From NCBI GenBank assembly GCA_026874595.1, contig CM049313.1, forward strand, positions 53,185,659-53,249,658: DNA of 64,000 nt, in the 5' to 3' direction. Each line of letters starts with the position of its first letter. Positions within the stretch are counted from its first letter, which is position 1. Positions 11,573 to 23,346 of this stretch are shown piece by piece. A model generated the notes under the pieces. The model was not told the origin of the DNA, ran no database searches, and saw nothing but the letters and a program-made list of their open reading frames with translations. Both the position numbers and the translations under genes were made by a program. This DNA is from Sipunculus nudus. Lineage: Eukaryota > Annelida > Sipuncula > Golfingiida > Sipunculidae.

Positions 11573-11585
11573 GTAACTTCCCGGT
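11573..11585 (+). promoter_or_regulatory. Shared upstream motif of mucin gene 1
   Basis: GTAACTTCCCGGT, 13 bases identical to 23182-23194 upstream of gene 2. It sits about 80 bases before a TATAAA here and 18 bases before TATATAA there. A proximal control element is inferred; no factor is assigned. Confidence 0.4.
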
Positions 11586-11665
11586 CGGGTAACCTCCCAG
11601 AGTTAAAGGTATGCGACACTTCACTTTTAAGTGTCTCCCGTGTCTGTATTGTGAGATAACCTTTC

Positions 11666-11671
11666 TATAAA
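11666..11671 (+). promoter_or_regulatory. Candidate TATA box of mucin gene 1
   Basis: TATAAA about 100 bases before the ATG at 11772, which would put the start site near 11695-11700. Position and downstream gene support it; the sequence alone cannot prove use. Confidence 0.4.
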
Positions 11672-11771
11672 CTAGTTAACCCAACAACTGTGACACAGCG
11701 CAGAGATTCCTCTCCGTGATCCAAATTAAACCTAGCGGAATCATCAACTGAACATATACGTGTGATTAAAC

Positions 11772-11808
11772 ATGAAGCTACCCGACTGGGTTCTCCTTGT
11801 TATTATAG
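11772..11808 (+). CDS. Gene 1 exon 1, signal peptide
   Basis: ATGAAGCTACCC... gives MKLPDWVLLVII, then a phase-1 GT donor (GGTAGGG). The hydrophobic stretch WVLLVII is a signal-peptide core. The equivalent exons of genes 2 and 3 also end in phase 1. Confidence 0.75.
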
Positions 11809-14800
11809 GTAGGGTCTATTTTATGTTTATCAGCCGGAGAGTATGTGTTCATTTCCGTGTGTGTGTATGTGCATGTATGTATGTGTGCGAGAGTAATAGT
11901 TCACAAAACAACTCATGCAATCATGGACGGAATCTCATGAAATTTTCAGGGTATTTTTCACAGTAAGGAGCCCCACATGGCGGAGGCATGCATTCATTAG
12001 TGTGCATATAATTAGTTTTACTCTCTAAAAATGGCTTAATTTTCAGCATGTGTTTTATAATACATTTATTCAGTGTATGGAAGTGTATGCCCGGACAACA
12101 ACCGATAAAATATATAATTGTGTAATTATTTGTTTATAATTCCCATAACGTTGAAATGCATTGTGTTAAAGAGAACGTTATGGATAACACATCCTAGACC
12201 AATTACGCTAGTTTTCCGGTCGCCCATTTACGCTAGTTAACTACCATTTATCTACAATTGGCCAAAAGTCACTTGATCTTCAGACCGATACTGATTTAAT
12301 TTGTAACTAACAATAAATAAATATGTAAAAAGACAGTAGTTTCTACCACATACTGAAACGGAATTCTAGACTTATTGAGAAATATGAATCAGGTGAGAAA
12401 TAAGCTCTATATCTTACCGCAAGAGAGCAGCACCTGTCCTATTTTGCCATTTATCCATTATGCCAATGAAGCTGTTTTTGCATGTGTGCGTATATGTGTA
12501 TGGTGAAGTGACGTCATTTTACCCTGAATCATTGAATTCAAGAAGATCCTATGCGTGAAAATCGCTCCTGCTTGGCGATTTTCACACATATACGCATATA
12601 CGCTGAGTTACACATGGAAACACCCTAGTTACAAAATCACATGAGTAATTTTTTCTCGTATATACGCATATACGCGCACATGGAAACACAACTTCAACTT
12701 ACTTGACCAATCTACTCTTTCTTGCGTGTTAATTTTACTGAAACGTTCAATGTATACAGGGTGGAGCAAACTCCCACCAGGGGGAGCTTCTACCACCACT
12801 TCAGGCACACGGACCGAATCCATGGATAACACAAAGACGACTACAGTGGCCTCTCCTGTTAAGACAGATGCAAAGTCCACTGTTGTGGTTACTCCTACGA
12901 CAAGGCCAGGCACAAAACCACCAGATTTTAGTACGTAACATTTTTATTTTTTATATGAAAGCATTAATGTATTTAATGTATTCTTAAAATTCTATTGTTT
13001 CCATATACAATATATACTTCTTTCTACTTAAAAAGGCATGTATTATGAAGTAAACAGACAAATGAAATAATGATTATGAATATAATAATCTAATATATAT
13101 ATATATATATATATATAGATATATATATATATATACTATTTATATATCTAGGTGGAAACTACTTTAAGATTAATTTCATGCTCGTATTCATGGAGAGACC
13201 TCAAGTATCTAATGATAGCACTACTTCAGTTCCCGGAAGCACGGCGTCTCCCCCGACAAGTTTTGAGAGGGAAGCACGACTCATTACACAGGTAACTAGA
13301 AGCTAACACACAATATGTAACGTCAACCCACACAATTAATATGTAACGTCAACACATACAATATGTAACGTCAACACATACAATATGTAACGTCAACACA
13401 TACAATATGTAACGTCAACACAAACAATATGTAACGTCAACACACACAATATGTAACGTCAACACATACAATATGTAACGTCAACACATACAATAGGTAA
13501 CGTCAACACACACAATATGTAACGTCAACACATACAACTATACCTTATACCACACATATTTAATAGAGTCGATACTGTTTTATTGATAACAAATTTTCTC
13601 TGAACTAAAAGTTGAAAAGAAATTATTATCGTTGAGCACATTATTTGACCAAATCCCTCTGAGACCCTATTGTTATAAAGCACACGGTGTGTGATGACGT
13701 AATTACATTTTTGACAGGAATGCTCATAAATAACAACAATCCGACATAATTTTCCTTGTTTATATTTTTTTTCTGAAAGCAGACACCACATTTGCCAAGT
13801 AGTTTAAGAGCTCGTTACATTTACATACTCTTATTAAATATCAGATTACTCCAAAGTGTTTACATCGAATGCTTGAGGCAAACGTCATTACAATACGTCT
13901 CAAAAAAACATGTATGTAATTTAAACAAGATGATATAATCATTTGCCACGCAAATGACATATATGTTTGATATTAAAGGAAATCAACAGTTTAAACATTG
14001 TGATATCTCCTGATGATGAATATTATCAAAGCTTTGTTTTATTATTGTTGAGTTGTTGTATGTAATGTGTCATTTTAAGTAATTATTTTTTTTCTTATCA
14101 TTTAAGTTATCTGAGCTTTATAGTCGTACTGATGGCTTTAAAGGTGTAATAATCAACAACCTGCCAATGTAAGTAAATCTGACCTTAAACCCAAATATTC
14201 ACCTTCAAAATCTATAGAAACTATTGCGACTTCTGGCCTACGTACATATTTATGTGGTTGGATGCGTATGTACGGACGTTGATGGGTCACTGGTTGCATA
14301 GTGTCCCATAGTGTTGACGGGTACCCCACATTTTATTAAAACATAAATATAAAGAAAACGAGTAGACTGTGTCCGTTGGAATCTCCGTTTTCTAGACTTA
14401 TATTAATATATATTTCATATATTTCTAATATATGAATTATATATGGAGCAAGTAAATAGTGTGTCCTCCCAAGGAGTTTATTTGAACCCACTGGTGCAAC
14501 GAAATAGAAAACTGATGCAGATATAAATGAAATGAATATATATGCGTGCCCAATGTTCACTGTCATTTCTCACTCTAATGTGGCATAACCCTATAAAACT
14601 GTTACTGTTTGATCGACTTATTTATTTATATTTTGATAAACAATTAGGATATTTTTCATCTAAAGGAACATTTATATTGGAAGACAACACTTCACATGCT
14701 AACTGCTATTATGATCTTTGTTTCACAATACTATCATGTTGTTTCTTCTGCTCGATATTTTACGTGATAGTTTTTATAACGTTATTTCTTGTATATAAAG

Positions 14801-17800
14801 TAGCGGGTATTTTTTTTTCTTTGAGACGATATTTATACAAATAATGTATGATGAACAGCTGATTTCGAAAATTTTACAGTGACTATATTGTACAGTTTCT
14901 GAATATAGTAAGACTGGTTGGATATTAGGCATTAATTTTAAATACGTTTTTATTTAGGGAGGGGGCCTGCAATAATGCGACTTATGAGGTTTTCTACGAC
15001 CTTGGCCCCGTTGCCGAAAAATGTACGCCTGACTGTCAAATTCGAAACGACATTGAGTCTTATGTGACTCCAAACATCAGTATCAACGATATCATATGTG
15101 GAATGATTGATTCAGCGAAGACACAAGCTTCAATGAAGAACTATTTAGGTAAATAAATGGAAGTAGTACTGTTGTGTAGAAATCCTTGATTGTAAAACTG
15201 TTGTGTAAAAGTCCTTGTCCCTTTAACTCCCGCCCCTCACCAGAGGGTAAGGGCGTGGGCGAGGCAATCGGGTCTGTATGCATGTCCGTCTGTATGTGTA
15301 TGATGCATGTATATACGTTTTCATGTCTGAATCTGTATAAAAATAGAGCATATTATCTCTTGAATAGGTAACATTATGTTAGTCTCTTAAGTTTTAGTCC
15401 CTCGCGAAGATGACCAGTTACCAAGATTCTAAAATTCTGAAAATAAAAATATTACTAAATAGTAGTAAACTTTTTACTCCCCAGATGGCGGCAGGGAGAT
15501 GATCTGCATTCTGGTTTCTGACACTGGTGATGTAGATGTTAGATCTTGCCCAATCATAGCATGAAATATGAATATTACATAAATGGGCCTCATAGTCCTT
15601 CCTGATTAATATTTTACAAATTTATGGTGTTTAATTTTTTAATATTCGCCAAACGTTAAGAAATTGATTCAATAATTATACCTGTTGTATGCATATATGC
15701 ATACAATGTAAATGTTTATATGCTTATGTTTTATATTATGCATGCATGTATGTGTGTATATATGTAGACATGTAGGCATGCATGTATGTCGGTAAGTAGG
15801 TTGTGTGATATATGTAGGTATATGTTTATGTATAACGTTCTGTATGATCGTATGTATGTATACATGTAGGTGTGCAAATTATTTATTTTGATCAGCGTCC
15901 GCAAATGAAAGATTAAGCAACCCTTGCCTTATGGTGCCACATTTGTGCGCGGAGCAGGGGGACAGTTTCACGTGTAAACACGAGCCGGAAACCGGCACGC
16001 TATGTGTTGACGTCTGTCACGTGGACGCGGAGTACTGTAGTGGCGGTACCTGTAGTCTGCAGAAAAATCAACATGGCGCTAACGAAGCAAGGCAGTGCAG
16101 GTGACCGTTTATCTTGAGATCATTTTATATGAGACCTGTATATATATATATATATTAAAATTAATGAATGTATATTTTTTGATTAGCCAGACAGTTAATG
16201 GAATGCTCTTCAACCCGAAACATTTGGAATGAATCGAAGTCGAAGTGACTTAAGTTTTGTGCAAGTAAAAGAGGCGTTAAATCATTTCTAATTCAGAAAT
16301 GTATATTTAATTCTAACAAAGAGTTACCTAGCAATCACAGAGGTATAACAAGGTTAAGTTGTTTAGGTAAATTATTTACCTTTCTATAACCGCATTTCTG
16401 GAGGAAAATAATTTGCTTGGCGAGGAGCAAGCTGGATTTCGTATAGGATATGGTTCCAATGACAACATGTATACATATGTATATCTACATAGGAAAAGAA
16501 ATTATATTGCGGTTTTATTGACTATAGGATAGCTTTTGACTGATTAATAGAACGAAATCATGGATAAAATTGTTACAGAAAGGTATTAAGGGTAAATTAA
16601 CGAGGTCTATAATAAATTTGTTTAATTCATTTCAAAATACACAATCATTTACTCTCAAAGTTTTATCATCAGCCCTTTATATTGTAACCTTTTGTCAACT
16701 TTATAGGTAAATTTGAGCAACTTGAAAACGTTGACACGAGGAAATTCAAAATATTTGAATATTTTTTGTAGTTGTAAGAGAACGTCGTTACGGATGGGGA
16801 CTGATGAAGACTTCCCCCGTTGTTTATCGTACTGGGTGGTACTGGGTCCAGCTATAGGGGGAGGCTTCCTCCTGGTCGTCTTAATCCTTGTAGCAATCCT
16901 GTGTGCGACCCAGAACAGCAACACCAAGGCGAGAGATCACCAACGGTAAGGACGGCTACTTTACCATTTTCAATTTTAAACTCGGCTGTTACTTTACCAT
17001 TTTCATTTTTTTAGTCTATGGCCTTGCTTAAAATCGAATGCCATCTGGTCTTGGTAAAGGTATTCAATTAACACGAATAATTTGTATACTTAGGTAATTT
17101 TATGGGCTTTAGGTAGTTATGAAAGGATTGTTTCAACGCTAAGCCATAATATTGAAAGGCGTCTGTTTAAAATATTCCTTGAAGTTATTCCTTTAACTAA
17201 AATATAGTTCGGTAGAACTTCCAAGCTTGAAGACTGTGCTTCAATGTTATGACACGTCTACATTTGAGAGGTCAATAAGATTTATCATGTTCACACACGG
17301 CTGCCTTTCTCCACAGATACGAAGTAGAAAACCCTGTGTTCTCTGATGAAGAAGGCGACAAGGACCCTCCGTCCAATGGAGACTTGCGTGGTACTAAGGA
17401 AAGACCTGGGCATGTGGAGTGGTCGGAGGTCAACGGTCGGAGTCGCATTCATCCAACAGCTGACCCATATTCAGTTAGTACTGTGTTCCTGAAACTGCAT
17501 TCGGTCAATTGTATATCAAGCGTTTGTAAATCAGTTATTTATTTTCAAGCTATGAATTATTTTGTTATTATTACCGTTGGTCTATAGGTATTTGGTTAAG
17601 TATATATAATGTACCAACAACGGAACAACACATTAAAGCATGTTATCTGGGTAATATGTATTTATATGTTTTTAGTATTGATGATTAACTGTTGGTTGTA
17701 ACGATGGAGGGCGAGATCGAGCTTTCACAGGTGTCAATATCTGCCTTTGTCCTGGCGCACACAGATCACATGTGATCCTACTATATACAGAATTGGTGAG

Positions 17801-19690
17801 ATATATGTGGTCTCTGCTAACCGTGACAACCCGACTCTGTAGGCACTGATACATGGTCTGGTAAGCCTACAGGAGTCGTGATACAGGCAATACAGGAAAG
17901 CATCGCAGTGGTCTTCCATCATGTTGCATTCATTTTGTGGTACAAAGCCCATCTTTACCTTAGGCTAAGAATGATGGCTTAACATTATGCTTCGAATGAT
18001 GAATTAACACAAAAAAAATTACATATCAGCTCACAACCCAAACTCTTTCCTACATCGCGTACAAGTTGGCTGCGTCCAGTAACCTGCGCGAGCAATGCTT
18101 GTGTTCATGCAGTCAGAAATTCAACAAAATTGTTGTTAGAAAGAATATTTAAAAAGAGTTTGTACGTTTGTCTGGTTTCTGCCAGTCTAGAGGCGTCAGA
18201 AATGACGACAATATTTGCATCCTCATAGAGCCGAAGGATGTTACGGCACTCTGACGGCCAATAAGCTGGTCGTATACACTCTTTTGTCAGAGTGCCGGAA
18301 TGGCACTAGGTCTCCGGCTACCTTTCTAGTTACTTTTAAATTACGGAATATCTGTTCTGTTGGACTAATGTCTTTATTAAGATGCTGTGGGTTATGATGA
18401 GAGCAAAAGTCACTGAACATTCCACATGTTCGTTCAGACATATGTGTTCAGAATAACGGCCATGTTTATTCTTCTTAATTCATAGATATTCAAGTCACCC
18501 TTGATAATCAAGATGATTTACATTTATATATTAATTAACTAGATGTGTAGTCTGAGCCTTTATGAATCCTAATTAAACTTTCCAATGTTCTGTTGGTTCA
18601 CTAACTTGGTTCACAGGTGAGGTTATGAAAATGAGGCAGCGTCTTAACCATTGAATAGCCCAAGCAATGCTCGCACAGTGTTATAAAATCCTTGTGAACT
18701 AAAAATATATAATATTGGTCAGATTACCTCTAAAATTTAATGAATAATTGCCTGGACAGACAACCTCCACAAAATGTCATCAATATCCGCTCAATTATCA
18801 TTTTTTACCCTCAGAAATAAATAAAATCCTGTTAATATTTGATAACCTTCAGTATATGAGGGTATACTTTCTGACATTGCTATAGAAGAGAACTCCGCCG
18901 GAGTATCCCAGAGATTATTCTCAGATGACCGCGGATGAACTGGCAAGCACGGTGGATGTTGAAGCGTTTAAGCCTAATCTTGGAAACGTGGATACCAGTA
19001 CAAACGTAAGTCCTTTCGTCCCTCTCAGTAGAACATGAATGCAAATTCATCATTTATACAATGCTACCATTAAGATTTTTGTCTAAAAGTACCTACAACT
19101 GCCAATATTCTTTATACATATATCATACATTATATTTTATCATATATTTCTATGACTTAAACTAACCAAAGTGTATTCCGATAATTCGCAATACATCCAA
19201 ATTTACTATAGGCTTACTAATTGTGTTACAGCTGTATACGTCGATCAAATTTATTTACATTATACGCACCGTATGTATTCACGGACAAAATTGACTTTAT
19301 ATTAGAAATATCAGTTTCAGAATATTAATATCATATCAAAAGGAAACGAATAAATGATCAAACGTTTGTCTTCAAGAATTTTTGTATTTAAGAATGTCAC
19401 ATTTGAAAGACAGTATTTCGTATTGCTTTCGATTAGTATATGTTTATCTTTCTTCTGGTACACGAACTTAGGTATTTCTTTTTATTTCGCGTCAAAAGTA
19501 CCTTTGAAATAAAAATTTAAAAATTATCTATCACAATGACAATTAATAAAATAAAGAAACTGGAGACATCAATCCGTAGTCAACTGATTCAACCGTTTTA
19601 TCTATAGTTAATTTCTTACAGTACATCTTCCGCAGACCGAAGCTCTCGGTTCATCAAGATGTCAGACATTCAGGGCTTATGAGAATCTGA
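11772..19690 (+). CDS. Transmembrane mucin gene 1 (10 coding exons, 441 aa)
   Basis: Exons: 11772-11808, 12760-12930, 13152-13291, 14107-14168, 14958-15148, 15896-16100, 16772-16945, 17317-17473, 18886-19005 and 19622-19690. Total coding length is 1326 nt. Intron phases 1,1,0,2,1,2,2,0,0 match gene 2 throughout. The predicted type I membrane protein has a signal peptide (MKLPDWVLLVIIG), a short Ser/Thr-rich stalk (about 14-100), a SEA-like region (70-201), a Cys-rich/EGF-like module (203-286), a membrane helix (289-314), and a tail with NPVF (332-335) and YSQM (390-393). The architecture resembles the mucin-SEA-EGF-TM class (MUC3/12/17-type), inferred from layout, not from a search. Unlike its neighbours it has no tandem repeat. 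A role in epithelial or haemocyte surface coating with intracellular signalling is likely but unproven. Confidence 0.83.
12473..12690. mobile_element. Palindromic MITE-like element, copy 1 (gene 1 intron 1)
   Basis: Rich in TATACGCATATACG on both strands and ends near CGCGCACATGGAAAC. A perfect hairpin in its middle pairs GTGAAAATCGC with GCGATTTTCAC. The inner phrase GGTGAAGTG...TGACGTCAT...TTTTACC recurs in 37238-37556. No coding capacity; superfamily unassigned. Confidence 0.45.
12760..12930 (+). CDS. Gene 1 exon 2, short Ser/Thr-rich mucin-slot exon
   Basis: 171 bp between phase-1 introns (acceptor TATACAG, donor A|GTACGT). It encodes 56 full codons rich in Thr and Ser, with Lys and Pro, ending KPPDF. 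It occupies the position of the 8-kb array exon in gene 2 and the 69-bp array exon in gene 3, which end RPDF and PPDF. It has no internal repeat. Confidence 0.8.
13086..13140. repeat. (TA)n microsatellite in gene 1 intron 2
   Basis: A near-pure TA run with one interruption, ending about 11 bases before exon 3. Length is likely polymorphic. Confidence 0.9.
13152..13291 (+). CDS. Gene 1 exon 3, start of SEA-like region
   Basis: Acceptor CTAG, donor CAG|GTAACT, phases 1 to 0. Encodes SGNYFKINFMLVF, a Ser/Thr-rich loop, then REARLITQ. It aligns with SGRIVSIKFELRF of gene 2 and SGRSVHIKFELLF of gene 3. The alternating hydrophobic strand fits a first beta strand of a SEA-like fold. Confidence 0.8.
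13306..13540. repeat. 22-bp minisatellite in gene 1 intron 3
   Basis: About ten copies of a unit containing CAATATGTAACGTCAACACA, most nearly identical. It starts 15 bases after the exon 3 donor. Non-coding, since the period is not a multiple of three and stops occur. Confidence 0.9.
14107..14168 (+). CDS. Gene 1 exon 4, SEA-like helix and strand
   Basis: 62 bp, the same length in all three paralogues, phases 0 to 2. Encodes LSELYSRTDGFKGVIINNLP, which aligns with LSALFRQTNGFQSVSIGQLP in gene 2. Acceptor TTTAAG, donor GTAAGT. Confidence 0.85.
14958..15148 (+). CDS. Gene 1 exon 5, four-cysteine SEA-like segment
   Basis: 191 bp, phases 2 to 1. It begins EGACNNATYEVFYDLG and continues with CTPDC and a helix-like stretch to DIICG. 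Four cysteines (C-x17-C-x3-C, then C before G) match genes 2 and 3, where the first spacing is 19. Confidence 0.85.
15896..16100 (+). CDS. Gene 1 exon 6, Cys-rich/EGF-like module
   Basis: 205 bp, phases 1 to 2. Encodes NPCLMVPHLC, a TLCVDVC core, EYCSGGTC and QKNQHG. With exon 7 it gives a C-x-C pair and a last cysteine, an EGF-like pattern preceded by four further cysteines. NQHG and CVDVC are identical in gene 2. Confidence 0.85.
16318..16640 (+). pseudogene. Decayed LINE reverse-transcriptase fragment (gene 1 intron 6)
   Basis: In shifting frames it reads HRGITRLSCLGKLF, then NNLLGEEQAGFRIGYGSNDN, then SWIKLLQKGIKGKLTRSIIN. These are recognisable non-LTR reverse-transcriptase motifs (the EQAGFR and KLL..GI.GK regions). 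At least two frameshifts and several stops make it a dead remnant. The clade is not assigned. Confidence 0.75.
16772..16945 (+). CDS. Gene 1 exon 7, membrane helix
   Basis: 174 bp, phases 2 to 2. After SCKRTSLRMGTDEDFPRC comes the helix in WVVLGPAIGGGFLLVVLILV, followed by a polar tail start. The WV(V/I)xGPA core is shared with gene 2. Confidence 0.87.
17317..17473 (+). CDS. Gene 1 exon 8, cytoplasmic NPVF exon
   Basis: Acceptor TCCACAG, phases 2 to 0. Encodes RYEVENPVFSDEEG, then an acidic/Pro-rich stretch ending DPYS. NPVF parallels NPAY of gene 2. The donor (TCA|GTTAGT) is non-consensus, so the 3' boundary is the least certain in this gene. It was chosen because it restores phase 0. Confidence 0.68.
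18886..19005 (+). CDS. Gene 1 exon 9, YxxM tail exon
   Basis: 40 codons, phases 0 to 0, donor AAC|GTAAGT. Contains PRDYSQMTADELAS and ends with NVDTSTN. It aligns with QEYAMMSADELAS in gene 2. The start could be 18886 (after TATAG) or 18889 (after GAAG); both keep the frame. Confidence 0.82.
19622..19690 (+). CDS. Gene 1 exon 10, C-terminus
   Basis: Acceptor CTTACAG, 22 codons and a stop. Begins YIFRRPKLSV and ends LMRI. It is the same length as the gene 2 terminal exon, which begins CVIQRPKFSI, so the end of the model is well supported. Confidence 0.8.
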   Translation, partial: YIFRRPKLSVHQDVRHSGLMRI

Positions 19691-20552
19691 CCCGCTCAGC
19701 AATGTTAATCACAAGGAATACAGTATCAGCATAACCATAACTAGTCCAGACTATCTAATTGTTACTAATAGACTGCATGCCTGCGTTTGATTTGTTCAAC
19801 CATCGTTCACATCATCGGCCATCACATCGGGAGCGATTGCAAAATATCGGCAAGAGAGATAAGATCGGGGAGAGTGTGCTAAAAAAATCCCGATATTACA
19901 TCTGGATAACATTAACATTAGAACACGTCTGGTTACGCCAGAAGACCGATGTCGTCCGAATTTTTCCGATGTTCCCTGTTCTCTCCAGATGTTTCATACC
20001 GGTATGTCTATGCCTCCGGATATTCAAAAGTGTTATCCAATGTTGTTTGCGTTATGTTGCGACCTATTCTGGTTTTCATAGGGACAACTTTACAGCGGGG
20101 CACATGTGTCGTGGAAATCAAGGGATGAGGGCTGCACGATCGGAGTCATGTACAGTAAATCCTTGAAATAAAGACCACCGACGGAACTTCTAAATTGTGG
20201 TCGCATTTCGGGGTGGTCGTCTAAGCCGATGTGTTCTGTGGGCGAGGTTTTACATTACAACTCACAAAAGCTAATCATGCTCTGTGCTCTCTGTAGATAT
20301 ATGTGGCCAACCTCTCCTTACAATCATTTCATGCATTGAATTATTTTGGATCAATTTGCCACTCAGGGACGTGCTATCTCCTGTCCCTATATTTACTCTG
20401 AAAATCACATTAAGTGTACCAACATGTAAAATCATGTACTCACATGCTCGAAGCACATTCGCACTCTATTAAATTAAATGCATCTTTTTGAGTGATATTA
20501 TTACACTTTTCGTAAAATGATTGTGAATTTACCTGTTATGAATGTTATCATA

Positions 20553-20558
20553 AATAAA
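20553..20558 (+). terminator. Candidate poly(A) signal of gene 1
   Basis: AATAAA followed within 25 bases by a GT/T-rich run (GGTGTTTTATTTT). An earlier AATAAA at 20167-20172 is an alternative. The 135-codon frame at 19759-20166 falls in this presumed 3' UTR and shows no domain. Confidence 0.45.
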
Positions 20559-20599
20559 ATATATAAAAGGGAATGGTGTTTTATTTTGAGCCATGTTTC

Positions 20600-21938
20600 C
20601 TGTTAATACGTACATCTATACACCGTCAATATACATATCATTATTAATCCCATTGTGCTCTACCTAGAGAATGCAATTGGAAGACTTGCTATGCTTGCAA
20701 TGTACATTTATGGACCCGATATGAAGAAAACCAATAAAGGTATCAGTTAAAAAAAATCTTTTTCTCGAACCCACGAGTTAAAGACGTTATCTTTTTCCAC
20801 GACATATACTAGCTTGTGCGTACGACTTAATCTTTAAGCTGTTATACCTCGTGTGCATTACGCACTCTTTTAATTCCACGTGTGGATGACTTATTCCCAC
20901 AATTTGTAAAGGAACTGCTGAAAAAATGCTGAGGTAACATCATGACACCATCTAGCCACTCAGTACAACCAATGGGATGTTTATTCTTGTATCCAAGACC
21001 CAGATTTAAATCAAATACAGTTTAAAGGCAGGGAAAGATACAGGCATGTGGAAAGTGGAGGCTCGAACACAGGAAGACTAAAAGAAAACCTAAATAGGCA
21101 CTCTGGTCCGGAAAGGAGGGAATCCAGGCCGCAAAAATTAGTTTACAATCCTAATATAGGGGTTTGTGGTGGCTCACAAATAGAGGGGGGGGGGGGGGGG
21201 GGCGCCGAATCCCATGAAAACCCCTCTGGATCCGCCACTGATGCACATCTTTTCCCTATTGCCTCGTCAATGGTCATATTTGCCCGTGTTTTGACATTAT
21301 ATGATTTTATCAATTTGTAGGATGTGAGATGCCATCTCAGTGTTTGGCTATGTCCAAATGTACTCATTCGACTGAACGAGTGAATAAGTCATGTGGTCAG
21401 GAGAATGGAATGCAAGGGATAATAAGTCGTGTGAAATGGCTAGTCATTGGTTCTGTTGAGCTATAGCAATGTTCATTTGTCTGTTATTTGCCCGATTGGC
21501 ATAAAAACCTTTAAAATCTCCTTTGAAACTTTAAATTAATTCCCTGCATACAGTATTCCCTGAGTTATGGGTTTCAAATAATCTCTTCAATGCAACACCT
21601 CCAATATTTCAATTAATAATGAATTGATTGCCATGAATCATGCTCTACATATTGATTATGGACATTTTCATTCATTCTAAAGACTTGTGACACCGTTGTT
21701 TTATTACAAAATTCATTCTGTTATTTTGTAAATGATCAAATAACAAAAAAAAAAAATCCATAAGCTTTTCCATCTAGTTGCTGAAAGCTGGTTTCTTAAC
21801 TGTTATGTTTAGTTTCGAATTTTCAGTTCCGGCGGTGCCCCCCCCCCCCCTTGTTTCTTTGCTTTATTTCCAGATCTTTAAATGACAGCAATCTTATCAA
21901 TATCTCGGCAGTAACTTCATCTATCGTCCTGAAACCTC

Positions 21939-21980
<42 letters not shown>

Positions 21981-23181
21981 ATCATGACTAGTTTTATCAT
22001 TGAAACATTTGTATCGCCTAATTTTACGTGGTTTTGAAAGCATTTTTGGAATGATGATAGTTTCTGAGGTCTGGTTTCATGTTGTACCCTGAGACCTTGT
22101 ACGTTTATTGGTAATGCTTTTTTATCAGTTACTCCAGACTCTGTCACTCAATTTAACTGTATTTTTCCTCAGACATTCTCGCTCAAAATCTCATGAGAGC
22201 TGATCAATCTGGCGATATTATTTCTAACATTTTCGGCATTCTGTATACCTAGTAACAAGTGCCACGCACATATCCTATATAGACAGAACGAAGCTATCAT
22301 GCGGTAGAGGTACGGTGCGGGTACGAACGTTTTGTGGGTTTCCATATATTTCTCAACATATAGAAACCTCAACTGTGATAATCTGTTCAAATTGATTTAG
22401 AGCAATTGCGCAATAGGAGTCAAACGTCTTGGGAAGAGATAAGCAAAAACCTAGCCACAGACCATTTTGTCGATCACGTCCGCTTCGACTCCTGTACACG
22501 TGGCTTTATAATTGCATGAAAAGGTCATTAGCCGACGTGGAAGTAGATGACTCTAAGGTTTATCAGACTGATAAGCTAAGTCTCACGACGTGATTAATGA
22601 GACACGGCCACTCCTTTCAGCTGATCTAATTATTGATCAACGTTCAAACATCTTGCACTGGCTACATCTTGTCGTAGATTCTGCCTTTAAAACTGTTACC
22701 ATTCTAGTTGAGATACGAATGTAAGTTAATCTGTTAATAACTAGTATATTAGGATGTTCAAAAGCAGACAAAAATCAAAAGAAATTGAAGAGCTAAAAAT
22801 CTATATCTTGTAATATCATATTTATTCATATGATTGAATTGTACCCTTTTTTAAAGTTATATCACAATAGTGCTTATATGGTATAAAGGATCGAGCAAAT
22901 CACGTCCTAACAAAATATTGCTCATTTGTGCTCACTTAGTTAGTCTCTCTCTCTCCCTCTTTCTTTCTCTCTCTCTCTCTCACAATGGAAGTTAGCCTGG
23001 TTTATTTAGCGGAACGTTAAAGATTGCTTTGGCTTTTGTTGCTAAAAGAAATACCATGTTCAATGCTAAGAGAGTCCAAAACGGACAAATAAGGACACGC
23101 CATCATTAAAGTACACTCTGGATAAGCAAGTACTCACTGACCCGAAGGTATCACAGGCGTAGGGTCAAAGTATCATTCCAT
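20600..23181. other. Intergenic DNA between mucin genes 1 and 2
   Basis: No exon recognised. Holds a poly-G run at about 21184-21202 next to ATCCGCCACTGATG (repeat-like), a poly-C run near 21837-21850, a (TA)n tract at 21939-21979, and a CT-rich run at 22944-22980. Confidence 0.5.
21939..21979. repeat. (TA)n microsatellite
   Basis: Uninterrupted TA run in intergenic sequence. Confidence 0.9.
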
Positions 23182-23218
23182 GTAACTTCCCGGTACAGTC
23201 ACAGTATATCGTATATAA
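23182..23218 (+). promoter_or_regulatory. Candidate core promoter of mucin gene 2
   Basis: GTAACTTCCCGGT (23182-23194, shared with gene 1) is followed by TATATAA at 23212-23218. An initiator-like TCAGCC lies near 23240, at the expected distance from the TATA box. Confidence 0.5.
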
Positions 23219-23239
23219 GTTGCCCGTGATCAGCTACCG

Positions 23240-23346
23240 TCAGCCAGTTAGTTCTCGTGATACAGGTGATCAGCAGAAAATTTCGAAGGGCTCCGTTTCG
23301 CCGTGAAGTTCTCGCCTATATATTTGAATCAGAACATAAAAACAAG
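23240..23346 (+). other. Possible 5' untranslated exon of gene 2
   Basis: Starts at the predicted start site and ends at a good donor (AACAAG|GTCAGT). The coding exon begins after an acceptor at 23870-23871. The noncoding exon is inferred from these sites and has no transcript support. Confidence 0.4.

Noticed and set aside
18215-18441. Overlapping 60- and 66-codon frames around an inverted repeat (GGCACTCTGAC with GTCAGAGTGCC)
   Set aside because: Lies in gene 1 intron 8; short, no motif, and an 11-bp stem alone is weak evidence for an RNA or element.
19759-20166. 135-codon frame after gene 1
   Set aside because: No domain, no splice link, lies between the gene 1 stop and its poly(A) signals; taken as 3' UTR.
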